Shown: positions 8,449-17,160 of the stretch, in pieces
Layout of the letters: each line of letters begins with the position of its first letter
How positions within the stretch are numbered: position 1 is the first letter of the stretch
NCBI RefSeq assembly: GCF_046773475.1
Contig: NZ_CP177239.1
Location: 372,001-436,000 of the forward strand
DNA length: 64,000 bases
Direction of reading: 5' to 3'
Source of the DNA: Nitratireductor aquimarinus
GTDB taxonomy: Bacteria > Pseudomonadota > Alphaproteobacteria > Rhizobiales > Rhizobiaceae
Position numbers and translations under genes: made by a program
The notes under the pieces: generated by a model
The model's database searches: none
What the model saw: the letters and a program-made list of their open reading frames with translations, nothing else
What the model was told of the DNA's origin: nothing

Positions 8449-9381
8449 ATGACAACCCATGATTGGCTCTGGCCCGGCTTTCTAGCTTTTGTGGCCGTTA
8501 TTCTCTTTTTCGACCTTTTTGTCCTGCATCGCCGCGATCACGTGATCACCACGCGTGAGGCGATGAAAACCGTTGCCGGCTATGTGGCGCTCGCCATGGT
8601 CTTTGCAGCAGGCGTGTTCTACTTCGGCGGCAAGGACCGCGGCGCCGAATTTCTGACCGGCTATCTGGTCGAGCAGGCGCTTTCCCTCGACAACATTTTC
8701 GTCATCGCGCTCATCTTCACCTATTTCAAAGTGCCGTCGGAGGCCCAGTACCGGGTTCTCTTCTACGGCATTCTTGGCGCGATCGTGATGCGTCTCTCGC
8801 TGATCGTGCCGGGCGTGAAGCTCGTTGATCAGTTCATGGTGATCGGCATGGCGCTTGGCGCGCTGCTGGTTTTCTCCGGCTTCAAGATGATGACGTCCGA
8901 CGACGAAATGGTGGACCCCGGCGAAAGCCGGATCGTGAAGCTGTTGATGCGCACCGGACGCGTGACGGAAGAGTATGAAGGCTCGCGCTTCCTGACGCGG
9001 CGCAACGGCCTTCTCTACATGACCCCGCTTTTCGTGGTTCTGGTCACGGTGGAGTTCACCGATCTCATCTTCGCGGTGGATTCGATCCCTGCGGTGCTGG
9101 CGATCTCGAACGATCCCTTCATCGTTTTCTCGTCCAACGTCTTTGCGGTGATGGGGCTGCGCGCCATGTTCTTCGTGCTTTCGGGCATGATGCGCAATTT
9201 CAAATACCTTCAGACGGGCCTGTCGCTCGTGCTGATGTTCATCGGCTTCAAGATGCTGATCGCGCACTGGATCAAGATCCCGTCGCCGGTGGCACTCTCT
9301 GTCACGGCGCTCCTGATCGGCGGGTCGGTCGTGATCTCCATCCTTGCGCGCAAGCGCGAAGAACAACGGGCTCGGTCCTGA
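8449..9381 (+). CDS. TerC/Alx family membrane protein
   Basis: A 310-residue polytopic membrane protein of the TerC/Alx family, with about nine hydrophobic segments. The two family signature regions are visible: EQALSLDNIFVIALIF near residue 72 and EFTDLIFAVDSIPAVLAI near residue 200, whose paired acidic residues lie in the membrane. E. coli Alx is a manganese exporter, so metal efflux is a likely role; tellurite resistance in the family name is historical. The ATG at 8449 (MTTHDWLWPGFLAF) is the family start. The 249-bp leader has a perfect 8-bp hairpin (8270-8289), but a yybP-ykoY manganese riboswitch was not recognised there. Confidence 0.88.
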   Translation: MTTHDWLWPGFLAFVAVILFFDLFVLHRRDHVITTREAMKTVAGYVALAMVFAAGVFYFGGKDRGAEFLTGYLVEQALSLDNIFVIALIFTYFKVPSEAQYRVLFYGILGAIVMRLSLIVPGVKLVDQFMVIGMALGALLVFSGFKMMTSDDEMVDPGESRIVKLLMRTGRVTEEYEGSRFLTRRNGLLYMTPLFVVLVTVEFTDLIFAVDSIPAVLAISNDPFIVFSSNVFAVMGLRAMFFVLSGMMRNFKYLQTGLSLVLMFIGFKMLIAHWIKIPSPVALSVTALLIGGSVVISILARKREEQRARS

Positions 9382-9393
9382 TTTGATGCTCCG

Positions 9394-9419
9394 GGGCAGG
9401 GCGTGTTTTCGCCCTGTCC
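9394..9419 (+). terminator. hairpin after the terC-like gene
   Basis: GGGCAGGGCG at 9394-9403 pairs with CGCCCTGTCC at 9410-9419 (one G-U) around TGTTTT. No T-run follows, so it may be a weak terminator or an mRNA-stabilising 3' hairpin. Confidence 0.4.
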
Positions 9420-9610
9420 GACACTCCGAAGTCTACGCACAGACTTCTGTGCCCATTTGGCAACAGTTTCTCAATAAGCATTCGGCTAAGACTAGCGTGG
9501 GACGGAACGTCAATTTCCCGCCATAAACCCGGCGCATCGAAAATGCTCGATGGCGCTCGGGATACAACCGAATGTTCAGGAGAATGCCGCGCGCTGCGGA
9601 TGGGGTAGTT

Positions 9611-11335
9611 ATGGACGCTAAAGCAATTTCGAAAGACAAACTTCCAAGCCGATACGTGACGGTGGGCCCGGCAAAGGCGCCGCATCGCTCCTATCTTTAC
9701 GCCATGGGGCTTTCGGAGGACGAGATCGCGCAGCCGCTCGTGGGTGTTGCCACCTGCTGGAACGAGGCAGCGCCGTGCAACATTTCGCTTATGCGTCAGG
9801 CGCAGGTGGTCAAGAAGGGCGTTGCAGCCGCCCATGGCACGCCGCGCGAATTCACCACCATCACCGTGACCGACGGCATCGCCATGGGCCACCAGGGCAT
9901 GAAGTCGTCGCTGGTGTCGCGTGAGGTCATCGCCGACTCGGTTGAGCTGACCATGCGCGGCCATTGCTATGACGCGATCGTGGGCCTCGCCGGTTGCGAC
10001 AAGTCGCTGCCCGGCATGATGATGGCGATGGTGCGCCTCAACGTGCCGTCCGTCTTCATCTATGGCGGTTCGATCCTTCCCGGCAATTACCGTGGTCGCC
10101 AGATCACCGTTCAGGACGTGTTCGAGGCCGTGGGCCAGCACTCCGTCGGCTCGATCTCCGACGCCGACCTGACCGAAATCGAGCAGGCGGCCTGCCCGTC
10201 GGCCGGTTCCTGTGGCGCGCAGTTCACCGCCAATACGATGGCGACGGTTGCCGAGGCCATCGGCCTTGCGCTGCCTTATTCCTGCGGCGCGCCGGCTCCC
10301 TACGAGATGCGTGACCGGTTCAACTACGCCGCCGGCGAAAAGGTGATGGAACTCATCGCCAAGCAGATCCGCCCGCGCGACATCGTTACCCGCAAGGCGC
10401 TGGAGAACGCCGCTGCCGTGGTTGCCGCTTCGGGCGGTTCGACCAACGCCGCGCTTCACCTGCCAGCGATTGCCAACGAGGTCGGCATCGACTTTACGCT
10501 GTTTGACGTTGCCGAGATCTTCAAGAAGACCCCGTACATTGCCGACCTGAAGCCGGGCGGCAAATATGTGGCCAAGGACATGTTCGAGGCCGGCGGTATT
10601 CCGCTCCTTATGAAGACGCTTCTGGAGCATGGCTTCTTACACGGTGATTGCATGACGGTGACTGGCCGCACAATTGCCGAAAACATGGAGCATGTTCCGT
10701 GGAATGAAGAACAGGACGTCGTTCGTTCGGCGGATAACCCCATCACGAAGACCGGCGGTGTGGTTGGCCTCAGGGGCAATCTGGCTCCGGAAGGTGCAAT
10801 CGTGAAGGTCGCCGGCATGAAGAATCTGGAGTTCACGGGCCCGGCGCGCTGCTTCGATTCCGAAGAGGAATGCTTCGCAGCCGTTCAGAACCGGAACTAC
10901 AAGGAAGGCGAAGTGCTCGTCATCCGTTATGAAGGCCCGAAGGGCGGACCCGGCATGCGCGAGATGCTTGCCACCACGGCCGCACTTTACGGTCAGGGCA
11001 TGGGCGACAAGGTTGCGCTCATCACCGATGGCCGTTTCTCCGGCGCAACGCGCGGCTTCTGCATCGGCCATGTCGGGCCTGAGGCTGCGGTCGGTGGACC
11101 GATCGGTCTGCTGAAGGATGGCGACATGATCACGATCAATGCCGTTGACGGCACGATCGACGTGGCGCTCAGCGATGAAGAACTCGCAGAGCGCGCCAAG
11201 GATTGGAAACCGCGTGAGACAGACTATCAGTCGGGCGCGATCTGGAAGTATGCCCAGACGGTTGGTCCGGCTCGCGATGGCGCGGTGACCCATCCCGGGG
11301 CTAAGAAAGAAACGCACTGTTATGCGGATATTTGA
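9611..11335 (+). CDS. ilvD: dihydroxy-acid dehydratase
   Basis: A 574-residue IlvD/Edd dehydratase of branched-chain amino-acid synthesis, converting 2,3-dihydroxy-isovalerate (or methylvalerate) to the 2-keto acid. Cysteines that would hold the Fe-S cluster are present: GVATCWNEAAPCNISL near residue 57, GLAGCDKSLPGMMMAM near 126 and PSAGSCGAQFTANTM near 200. The length is the shorter (about 570) form rather than the 612-616-residue E. coli form. ATG 9611 gives MDAKAISKDKLPSRYVTVG; an upstream in-frame ATG at 9572 is not supported by family length. Its 3' end overlaps exoR by 14 nt. Sugar-acid dehydratases share the fold, but the CWNEAAPCN motif fits IlvD. Confidence 0.93.
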   Translation: MDAKAISKDKLPSRYVTVGPAKAPHRSYLYAMGLSEDEIAQPLVGVATCWNEAAPCNISLMRQAQVVKKGVAAAHGTPREFTTITVTDGIAMGHQGMKSSLVSREVIADSVELTMRGHCYDAIVGLAGCDKSLPGMMMAMVRLNVPSVFIYGGSILPGNYRGRQITVQDVFEAVGQHSVGSISDADLTEIEQAACPSAGSCGAQFTANTMATVAEAIGLALPYSCGAPAPYEMRDRFNYAAGEKVMELIAKQIRPRDIVTRKALENAAAVVAASGGSTNAALHLPAIANEVGIDFTLFDVAEIFKKTPYIADLKPGGKYVAKDMFEAGGIPLLMKTLLEHGFLHGDCMTVTGRTIAENMEHVPWNEEQDVVRSADNPITKTGGVVGLRGNLAPEGAIVKVAGMKNLEFTGPARCFDSEEECFAAVQNRNYKEGEVLVIRYEGPKGGPGMREMLATTAALYGQGMGDKVALITDGRFSGATRGFCIGHVGPEAAVGGPIGLLKDGDMITINAVDGTIDVALSDEELAERAKDWKPRETDYQSGAIWKYAQTVGPARDGAVTHPGAKKETHCYADI

Positions 11336-12125
11336 AGCAGGGAAAACAGCTGTTCTTGCCGGCCTGGTAGCGTCCTTCGTGGCGCTACCGGGAGCCGCTT
11401 ACGCGCTCGACGAGAACGCCGTGATCCAGGAGCCGGAGAAGCGCAGCCCGTGGGCCGTGTTCCGCTTCGGCTTCTCTGCCTACAAGCGCGGCGAAAAGCA
11501 GGAAGCCGTCGAGGCCTATCGCTACGCCGCTGAAAACGGTCAGGTCGGCGCGCGCTGGAAACTGGCGCGCATGTATGCCGAAGGCGATGGCGTTGCGCGC
11601 AACGACTACGAAGCCTTCAAGTTCTTCTCTGCGGTTGCGCAGCAGGAAGTGCGTCCGGGCAGCCCTGACGAGACCTACATTTCCGATGCGCTTGTGGCGC
11701 TTGGCAAATATCTCAAGGCAGGCATTCCCGACAGCCCGATCCGCGCCAATCCGCTGGCCGCGCAGGAACATTTCATGCGTGCGGCAGCGACCTATCGCAA
11801 TTCCGAGGCGCAGTATCAGGTCGGCCGAATGTTCCTGAACGGCGAGGGCGTTGCACAGAGCGTGCAGCAGGCCGCCCGCTGGTTCCAGCTGGCTGCTGAA
11901 AAGGGCCATTCCGGCGCGCAGGCGATGCTCGGACACATCCTGTTCGAGAGCGGGCGCGTGGTGAAGGGGCTGGCGATGATGACCGCTGCGCTCGACCATG
12001 CCGCACCAAACGATGTGGGCTGGATCCGCGGTATGCAGGAGCAGGCCTTTGCGCTGGCCGGCGAATCGGATCGCCGCACGGCAATCGCACTGGCGCATGA
12101 TCTGCGCGAAAACGGCTTCGACTGA
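11322..12125 (+). CDS. exoR: ExoR-like periplasmic regulator with Sel1 repeats
   Basis: A 267-residue secreted protein with Sel1-like (TPR-type) repeats, for example AVEAYRYAAENGQVGARWKLARMYAEGDGVARND and the repeat around residues 150-200. The signal peptide ends at AYA-LDEN. Length, repeat pattern and the C-terminal block GLAMMTAALDHA...GWIRGMQEQAFALAGESDRRTAIALAH match Sinorhizobium ExoR (268 residues) as I know it. ExoR is the periplasmic inhibitor of the ExoS-ChvI two-component system controlling exopolysaccharide, motility and host entry. The start overlaps the ilvD end by 14 nt, so translation is probably coupled. No exoS or chvI lies in the window. Confidence 0.85.
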   Translation: MRIFEAGKTAVLAGLVASFVALPGAAYALDENAVIQEPEKRSPWAVFRFGFSAYKRGEKQEAVEAYRYAAENGQVGARWKLARMYAEGDGVARNDYEAFKFFSAVAQQEVRPGSPDETYISDALVALGKYLKAGIPDSPIRANPLAAQEHFMRAAATYRNSEAQYQVGRMFLNGEGVAQSVQQAARWFQLAAEKGHSGAQAMLGHILFESGRVVKGLAMMTAALDHAAPNDVGWIRGMQEQAFALAGESDRRTAIALAHDLRENGFD

Positions 12126-12144
12126 AGCATGAAACCCGGCGGGG

Positions 12145-12438
12145 CTATTTCCCGCTGGTGGCGGCGCTGAGCCGCGTGACTGTCGGATCAGACAGTTTCT
12201 CTGGAAGCCTTGCCGTCTCAACGCAGGGGCGATCCAGAACCTTCCATGAAGAATTGTTGAGCACCATCTCGCAGCGCGCGAGGCGCGGGCCGTCCGGCAT
12301 TGCCAGACAGGCCGTTTCGCCCTGCGCGAAGGTCTTGCCATTGGCGCGGCACTGACACTCCGGCGCAGCAGATGCCGCGACCGGCAGGCAGAGTGTTGTC
12401 GCCAGTGCGACGACCGGGAAATACCGGAACATGCCCAT
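12145..12438 (-). CDS. small secreted cysteine-containing protein of unknown function
   Basis: A 97-residue protein convergent with exoR. ATG at 12438 (MGMFRYFPVVALATTLCLP) opens a signal peptide cleaved near ASA-AP; a second ATG six bases later is equally possible. The mature part has five cysteines (ECQC, ETAC, ARC, DRPC) spaced as for disulfide bonds, and contains RANGKTFAQGETACLAMPDGP. I do not recognise a named family. It is separated from exoR by only 19 bp and from xth by about 90 bp. Confidence 0.65.
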   Translation of the reverse strand: MGMFRYFPVVALATTLCLPVAASAAPECQCRANGKTFAQGETACLAMPDGPRLARCEMVLNNSSWKVLDRPCVETARLPEKLSDPTVTRLSAATSGK

Positions 12439-12529
12439 AACCCGCAAATGATAGCACGCACGCGCGGCGCGGGCCATCAAGCGGCTTTGAGGGGCTGGAC
12501 CCCAAGGGGCAGAATGCGGGGCGTTTGCC

Positions 12530-13321
12530 TCAGGCGGGGTTGAGCTTCAGATCGACAACGACCGGCACGTGATCGGAGGGCTTCTCCCAGCCGCGCGTGT
12601 GCTTTTCCACCGTGACGGACCCCAGATGGTCTGCGGCCTCCGGCGACAACATCAGGTGATCGATGCGGATGCCGTTGTTCTTCTGCCAGGAGCCACCCTG
12701 ATAATCCCAGAATGTGTAGATGCCGGCTTGATCATTGACGGCGCGCAGTGCGTCCGTGAAGCCGAGTGCGCCGAGACGACGGAAGGCCTGGCGGCTTTCG
12801 GGCCTGAACAGGGCGTCACCCACCCAGGCGTCCGGGTTTTTCGCATCTTCGGGCTCGGGAATGACGTTGTAGTCGCCGGCAAGAACGAGCGGCTCTTCGA
12901 GTTTCAGGCGCTCTGCGCTCCAGCGCTCGAGCCGCTCCATCCAGCCAAGTTTGTAGGGGAATTTCTCGGTGTCGACGGGGTTGCCGTTTGGCAGGTAGAG
13001 CGACACGACCCTGAGAACGCCCTTGTCGGTGGAGAAGACGCCTTCGATGAAGCGGGCCTGTTCGTCGCTGTCATCGCCGGGCAGGCGGCGGTTGACCTCG
13101 TCGAAAGGCAGTTTGGAAAGAATGGCGACGCCGTTAAAGCCCTTCTGGCCATGGGTCTCGACATTGTAGCCGAGCGCCTCGATGGCCTCGCGCGGGAACA
13201 GTTCGTCGACGGATTTGATCTCCTGCAGGCAGGCGATGTCCGGGCTGGACTCGCTGAGCCAGTGCAGCAGATTGTCGATGCGCGCCTTGACGCCGTTGAT
13301 GTTCCAGGTAGCGATCTTCAT
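12530..13321 (-). CDS. xth: exodeoxyribonuclease III (AP endonuclease)
   Basis: A 263-residue member of the ExoIII endonuclease/exonuclease/phosphatase superfamily, acting in base-excision repair. Motifs in order: MKIATWNINGVKAR (metal-ligand Asn), ACLQEIKS (metal-ligand Glu), SLYLPNGNP, LAGDYNVIPEPED (catalytic Asp/Asn), the KNNGIRIDHLMLS segment and the C-terminal SDHVPVVVDL His. The start at 13321 begins exactly at MKIATWN; an in-frame extension to 13375 has no family support. Likely monocistronic. Confidence 0.95.
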   Translation of the reverse strand: MKIATWNINGVKARIDNLLHWLSESSPDIACLQEIKSVDELFPREAIEALGYNVETHGQKGFNGVAILSKLPFDEVNRRLPGDDSDEQARFIEGVFSTDKGVLRVVSLYLPNGNPVDTEKFPYKLGWMERLERWSAERLKLEEPLVLAGDYNVIPEPEDAKNPDAWVGDALFRPESRQAFRRLGALGFTDALRAVNDQAGIYTFWDYQGGSWQKNNGIRIDHLMLSPEAADHLGSVTVEKHTRGWEKPSDHVPVVVDLKLNPA

Positions 13322-13416
13322 GGGGGCCCTTCCACAGCTCAACCTCTTCTTAGGTTGGACGGGAAGGGGCCGCAACCGCCTTGTGCAGGATACTGACAGC
13401 CCATGCCTTGCGCGCC

Positions 13417-14484
13417 CTATTGCGCGGCCGGGCTGCCTCGCAGGCGGAAGGGCAGACCGGAGAGAAGCGCCTCGACATAGCGGCGGCGCTGATAGAACCC
13501 GTTGAGCGAGACGCGGGGCAGGGCTGCGAGCGCGTCGCGTGCGCCGGGCAAGAGCAGACCGGGTTGGGTGGTGACCGCAGCGGCAAAGCCCGCCTGTTCC
13601 ACGGCGGCGATTTCGCGTGCGCCGACGGCGGACGGATAGCCATAGGGATAGGCGAAGGTCGTGGGAGAAACGCCCACATAGCCGCGAAGCTTCGAGGCGG
13701 AGGCGGAAAGCTCCTGATGGAGGCGGGCGTCATCGACCTTGCGCAGATTGGCGTGAGTCAGCGTGTGTGCGCCGAAACGGGCAAGCGGATCGCCTGCAAG
13801 ATCGGCAAGCTCTTCCGCGCTCATGGTGAGGCGTTCGGTGATCTCCAGCGGATTGACGCCATGGGCCAGCGCAAGATCGTCCAGCAGCGCGATTGCCGCG
13901 TCTTCGTCCTGCGCATCCGTCACGAGATCCGACAGCCGGTCGAACAGGGCGATCTTGGCCATGCGGGTGCCGGCGCTCACGCGCCCATCGATGCCGATGC
14001 GTGCGAGGTCGACCGTTTCGCAGCACATGGTGATTTCCTGCGCCGTCTTCCACCAGATCGAGCGGCTGCGCTCGACGAAGCCCGAGGTGATGAAGATCGT
14101 GTAGGGAATGCCGTGACGCTGGAACACGGGCGCGGCAAAGCGGGCATTGTCGCGGTAGCCGTCATCGAGCGTGAAAGAAACATAGCGGCGTGTGTCGCTC
14201 TCGTCGGCCAGGCGTTCGGGCAGGTCCTCGAGCGCGATGGGGGTGAGCCCCTGTGCGCGCGCGGCGTTGATCGCTTCTTCAAGAAAAGCGGGCGTGATGC
14301 TGAGCCACGCATTGGGCGTCCAGCCTGGCGGCGTCTGCGGATCCACGTGATGCAGGGCGAAGATGACGCCGCGTGCCGGCGTTTTCGATGGCAGGCCTGT
14401 CCTTAGGGCAATGGCTGAACCTTCCAGGCCAGCCCGGATCAACGCGTAGCGAGCGGATCTCTTGAGGGCTTGGAGTGGCAGCAT
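13417..14484 (-). CDS. polysaccharide deacetylase (NodB-homology) family protein
   Basis: A 355-residue NodB-homology (carbohydrate esterase 4) protein. The metal-binding Asp motif reads SFTLDDGYRDN near residue 132, and the paired histidines are in GAHTLTHANL near residue 248. It ends with the active-site region FAYPYGYPSAVG and a C-terminal LPRVSLNG segment. No signal peptide is evident, so a role on lipid-linked or cytoplasmic glycans or surface polysaccharide is possible; the substrate is unknown. I chose ATG 14484 (MLPLQALKRSARYAL). An ATG at 14544 lies inside a perfect palindrome and would add 20 unlike residues. Confidence 0.78.
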   Translation of the reverse strand: MLPLQALKRSARYALIRAGLEGSAIALRTGLPSKTPARGVIFALHHVDPQTPPGWTPNAWLSITPAFLEEAINAARAQGLTPIALEDLPERLADESDTRRYVSFTLDDGYRDNARFAAPVFQRHGIPYTIFITSGFVERSRSIWWKTAQEITMCCETVDLARIGIDGRVSAGTRMAKIALFDRLSDLVTDAQDEDAAIALLDDLALAHGVNPLEITERLTMSAEELADLAGDPLARFGAHTLTHANLRKVDDARLHQELSASASKLRGYVGVSPTTFAYPYGYPSAVGAREIAAVEQAGFAAAVTTQPGLLLPGARDALAALPRVSLNGFYQRRRYVEALLSGLPFRLRGSPAAQ

Positions 14485-14531
14485 CAGGCGTTCGGCGTCT
14501 TTCCGCGGGCTGGCATTGATTTTGAACGGTG

Positions 14532-14557
14532 GGACCGGGCTCATGTGAGCCCGGTCC
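14532..14557. promoter_or_regulatory. perfect 26-bp palindrome in a divergent intergenic region
   Basis: GGACCGGGCTCA at 14532-14543 is inverted at 14546-14557 with only TG between. It lies 48 bp before the deacetylase start and about 200 bp before the permease start. It could be an operator or a leader hairpin of the deacetylase transcript; with no T-run it is unlikely to terminate. Confidence 0.45.
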
Positions 14558-14719
14558 GGTCAGGGCTGGGAACAAGGCGATCCAAACAGAAAAAGCTGAA
14601 GAATTTCCTTCGCGAAAAGCTTCAATGCTGCGGACGCTTACTGTTTGAATCCGTGTCTGTCTTTCAAAAAATTATAGATAGTTGCGCGCCCCATTGTGCC
14701 CGATGATTTCAAGAAAAGA

Positions 14720-14736
14720 TTTCAGAAAATCTGAAA
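14720..14736 (+). promoter_or_regulatory. inverted repeat just upstream of the permease RBS
   Basis: TTTCAGA-AAA-TCTGAAA, a perfect 7-bp inverted repeat, ends 7 nt before GGGGAACGAA, the ribosome site of the permease at 14754. It may be an operator or may modulate initiation. No purine riboswitch core was recognised in the leader. Confidence 0.4.
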
Positions 14737-14753
14737 CACAACCGGGGAACGAA

Positions 14754-16133
14754 ATGACACAGACAATGGAGCGCGCCGGCGATGCTTTATCGCGGGCTGA
14801 TTTGAGCAATCCAGATTATACGCCGCCGCTGATGCAGGCGGTGCCGCTGGGCATTCAGCATGTGCTGGCGATGTTCGTTTCGAACGTCACGCCGGCCATT
14901 ATCGTGGCGGGAGCGGCCGGTTTCGGTTTTGGCTCCAACTCGCCCGACTTTCCGAATTTGATCTACATGATCCAGATGGCGATGCTGTTTGCGGGCATCG
15001 CGACGCTGTTTCAGACAATTGGCATGGGCCCGGTGGGCGCAAGGCTGCCGATCGTGCAGGGCACGAGCTTCGCCTTTCTGCCGGTGATGATCCCGGTCGT
15101 GGCCGGGCAGGGCGTGGCCGCCATGGGCGCACTGATGGGCGGTGTCGTGATCGGTGGCATTTTCCACTTCTTCCTGGGCAGCTTTGTCGGACGCCTGCGC
15201 TTTGCGCTGCCGCCGCTGGTGACCGGTCTGATCGTTCTCATGATCGGCCTGTCGCTCATTCAGGTGGGCATCCAGTATTCGGCAGGCGGTGTGCCGCTGA
15301 TCGGCAAGCCGGAATATGGCAGCCTTCAGAACTGGAGCGTGGCGCTGGTCGTGGTTGTCGTGACGCTTCTGCTAAAATTCTTCGCGCGCGGCATGTGGTC
15401 GATTGCAGCCGTGCTTCTGGGCCTCATCGCCGGCTATGTGGTCGCGCTCGCCATGGGGATGGTGAGCTTCTCCAATGTTGGCAATGCATCCTGGGTGGCA
15501 GTTCCCGTTCCCTTCAAATGGGGCTTTGAACTGGCTGCGCCCGCAATCATCGGCATGTGCTTCATGGCGGTCATCTCGGCCATCGAGACCGTGGGCGACG
15601 TGTCGGGCATCACCAAGGGTGGTGCGGGCCGAGAGGCGACGGAGAAGGAAATCTCCGGTGCGACCTATGCGGATGGTCTTGGAACGGCCATTGGCGGCAT
15701 TTTCGGCGGTCTGCCGAACACCTCGTTCAGCCAGAATGTCGGCCTGATCTCGATGACGGGCGTGATGAGCCGGCATGTGGTGACCTGCGGCGCGGTCTTC
15801 CTGATTGTCTGCGGTCTGATCCCCAAGGTGGGCGCAATCATCTCGACCGTGCCGATCACGGTGCTGGGTGGTGGCGTGATCGTGATGTTCGGCATGGTTG
15901 CTGCAGCGGGCATCAACATGCTTTCGGAAGTGAACTGGAACCGCCGCAACATGGTGATCTTCGCCGTGTCGCTTTCGGTCGGGCTCGGGCTTCAGATGGA
16001 GCCGGCAGCACTCCAGCACCTGCCGAAGACGGCGCAGATCCTGCTGACCTCCGGCCTGTTGCCGGCGGCATTCCTGGCCATCGTCCTTAACCTGATCCTG
16101 CCTGAAGAGGTCGGGGGCGAGAACGAAGCGTAA
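14754..16133 (+). CDS. NCS2-family nucleobase (xanthine/uric acid-type) permease
   Basis: A 459-residue inner-membrane protein with about 14 hydrophobic segments, of the nucleobase-cation symporter-2 family. The N-terminal QHVLAMFVSNVTPAII, the MAVISAIETVGDVSGITKGG segment with its substrate-site Glu, and the NCS2 signature GGLPNTSFSQNVG are all present. The signature is closest to xanthine and uric acid carriers rather than UraA uracil permeases, but specificity is inference. ATG 14754 has GGGGAACGAA just upstream. A long 5' leader with an inverted repeat suggests regulation. No purine-catabolism genes are adjacent. Confidence 0.87.
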   Translation: MTQTMERAGDALSRADLSNPDYTPPLMQAVPLGIQHVLAMFVSNVTPAIIVAGAAGFGFGSNSPDFPNLIYMIQMAMLFAGIATLFQTIGMGPVGARLPIVQGTSFAFLPVMIPVVAGQGVAAMGALMGGVVIGGIFHFFLGSFVGRLRFALPPLVTGLIVLMIGLSLIQVGIQYSAGGVPLIGKPEYGSLQNWSVALVVVVVTLLLKFFARGMWSIAAVLLGLIAGYVVALAMGMVSFSNVGNASWVAVPVPFKWGFELAAPAIIGMCFMAVISAIETVGDVSGITKGGAGREATEKEISGATYADGLGTAIGGIFGGLPNTSFSQNVGLISMTGVMSRHVVTCGAVFLIVCGLIPKVGAIISTVPITVLGGGVIVMFGMVAAAGINMLSEVNWNRRNMVIFAVSLSVGLGLQMEPAALQHLPKTAQILLTSGLLPAAFLAIVLNLILPEEVGGENEA

Positions 16134-16140
16134 GCCGCAC

Positions 16141-16170
16141 GCGTCTTCGGGGGCTTGCTCCCGAAGACGC
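16141..16170. terminator. hairpin between convergent genes
   Basis: GCGTCTTCGGG at 16141-16151 pairs perfectly with CCCGAAGACGC at 16160-16170. It sits between the NCS2 permease (plus) and the cupin gene (minus). Neither side has a U-run, so termination would be weak or Rho-assisted. Confidence 0.45.
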
Positions 16171-16193
16171 AAAATGGTCGGGGCCGCGCGCCG

Positions 16194-16634
16194 TCAGGGG
16201 CGGATGACGGGCGGCGTTTCTGCGTTGCCGATGAAGACGGCGAGAATGCGGGCCGGCTTGTCGCCCACCACGCGGCCATTGTGCCAGGTGTTGAGCGCCT
16301 CGATGAAGCTGTCGCCGGCCTTGAAGGTCTTCTCTTCCTCGCCTTCGTACTGGATGGCGAGTTCACCTTCCAGAATGTGACCGAACAGGGGAACCGTGTG
16401 CATGTGACGCCCGGTTTCCTCGCCCGGCATCAGCGTGACCACGACCGCCTTCAGCTCGGCCTCGCCATTCGGGTAGATGAGCTTCTGATCAAGGATGGTG
16501 CTCTTCGTGTCGAGGAGCGGCTGAACCCGCTGATAATCGGCCTTCGGAGCCTGATCGTCGGCGCGGGCGGGCGTGTGCATTGACGCCAGCAATGCGGGGA
16601 GCACGAGAAGCCCCGCCATATCTCGTCTGTTCAT
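16194..16634 (-). CDS. secreted cupin-domain protein
   Basis: A 146-residue protein with an N-terminal signal peptide (MNRRDMAGLLVLPALLASM, cleavage near ARA-D) and a single small cupin fold. Cupin motif 1 is PGEETGRHMHTVPLFGHILEGEL, holding two histidines and a glutamate; motif 2 is GDSFIEALNTWHNG. It is thus a metal-binding periplasmic protein of unknown reaction. ATG 16634 has AAAGG 5-9 nt upstream; the in-frame extension upstream has no signal-peptide form. It is convergent with the permease and may be monocistronic. Confidence 0.75.
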   Translation of the reverse strand: MNRRDMAGLLVLPALLASMHTPARADDQAPKADYQRVQPLLDTKSTILDQKLIYPNGEAELKAVVVTLMPGEETGRHMHTVPLFGHILEGELAIQYEGEEEKTFKAGDSFIEALNTWHNGRVVGDKPARILAVFIGNAETPPVIRP

Positions 16635-16778
16635 GAAATAACCTTTTAAAACAAATATATAGTTGAATAAAAATACCCATTGAGGCGGTCGCCCTTGTAA
16701 CGGGTTCAGCCGCTGCGTCAATCGGGTTCTGGCTGTGACAGAGCGCCCACGGAAAGAATGCGCCGGAAAATGCGCACG

Positions 16779-16810
16779 AAAAAAAAGCGCCGCGCAGGGG
16801 GCACGACGCT
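16779..16810 (-). terminator. Rho-independent terminator of erpA
   Basis: Read on the minus strand, a 10-bp stem (16801-16810 with 16786-16795, two G-U pairs) encloses CCCCT and is followed by eight T residues (A-run 16779-16786 on the plus strand). Strong intrinsic terminator 24 nt after the erpA stop. Confidence 0.85.
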
Positions 16811-16833
16811 TATGTCTGAAAAGGATTTTTGGA

Positions 16834-17160
16834 TCAGATGGAGAAACTGGTTCCGCAGCCGCAGGAGGCGACGGCGTTCGGGTTTCTGATCTGGAAGGAC
16901 TGGCCGATCAGGTCGTCGACAAAATCGATCACCGAGCCGCCCATATAGACCAGCGAGAGATCGTCGATCAGGACGGTGGCTCCGTCCCGCTCGATGGCGT
17001 GGTCGTCCTCATTGCGCTCACCGACCAGGTCGAATGCATAGGAGAAACCGGAGCAGCCGCCGCCCTCGACGGACACGCGCAGGGCGATCTTGCCCGGCTC
17101 GTCCTTGAGGATGCTGGTAATGCGCCGGGCCGCAGCCTCGGTCAGTTCAACGCTCTTCAT
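16834..17160 (-). CDS. erpA: A-type iron-sulfur cluster carrier ErpA
   Basis: A 108-residue A-type Fe-S carrier that delivers clusters to apo-proteins. The three conserved cysteines are Cys36 (VEGGGCSGFSY) and Cys100/Cys102 (VASCGCGTSFSI). The start at 17160 (MKSVELTEAAARRI) aligns with the normal ErpA N-terminus and has GGAACGGAA upstream; an ATG at 17184 would add eight residues. It is transcribed divergently from dgt, the conserved Rhizobiales arrangement, and ends at a strong terminator. Confidence 0.92.
   Translation of the reverse strand: MKSVELTEAAARRITSILKDEPGKIALRVSVEGGGCSGFSYAFDLVGERNEDDHAIERDGATVLIDDLSLVYMGGSVIDFVDDLIGQSFQIRNPNAVASCGCGTSFSI

Noticed and set aside
14485..14544. Longer deacetylase N-terminus starting at 14544
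   Set aside because: The codon sits in a perfect palindrome and the added residues (SPVPPFKINASPRKDAERL) do not look like the family.
14560..14753. Purine riboswitch in the leader of the NCS2 permease
   Set aside because: No purine-riboswitch three-way junction core was recognised; only a 7-bp inverted repeat before the ribosome site.
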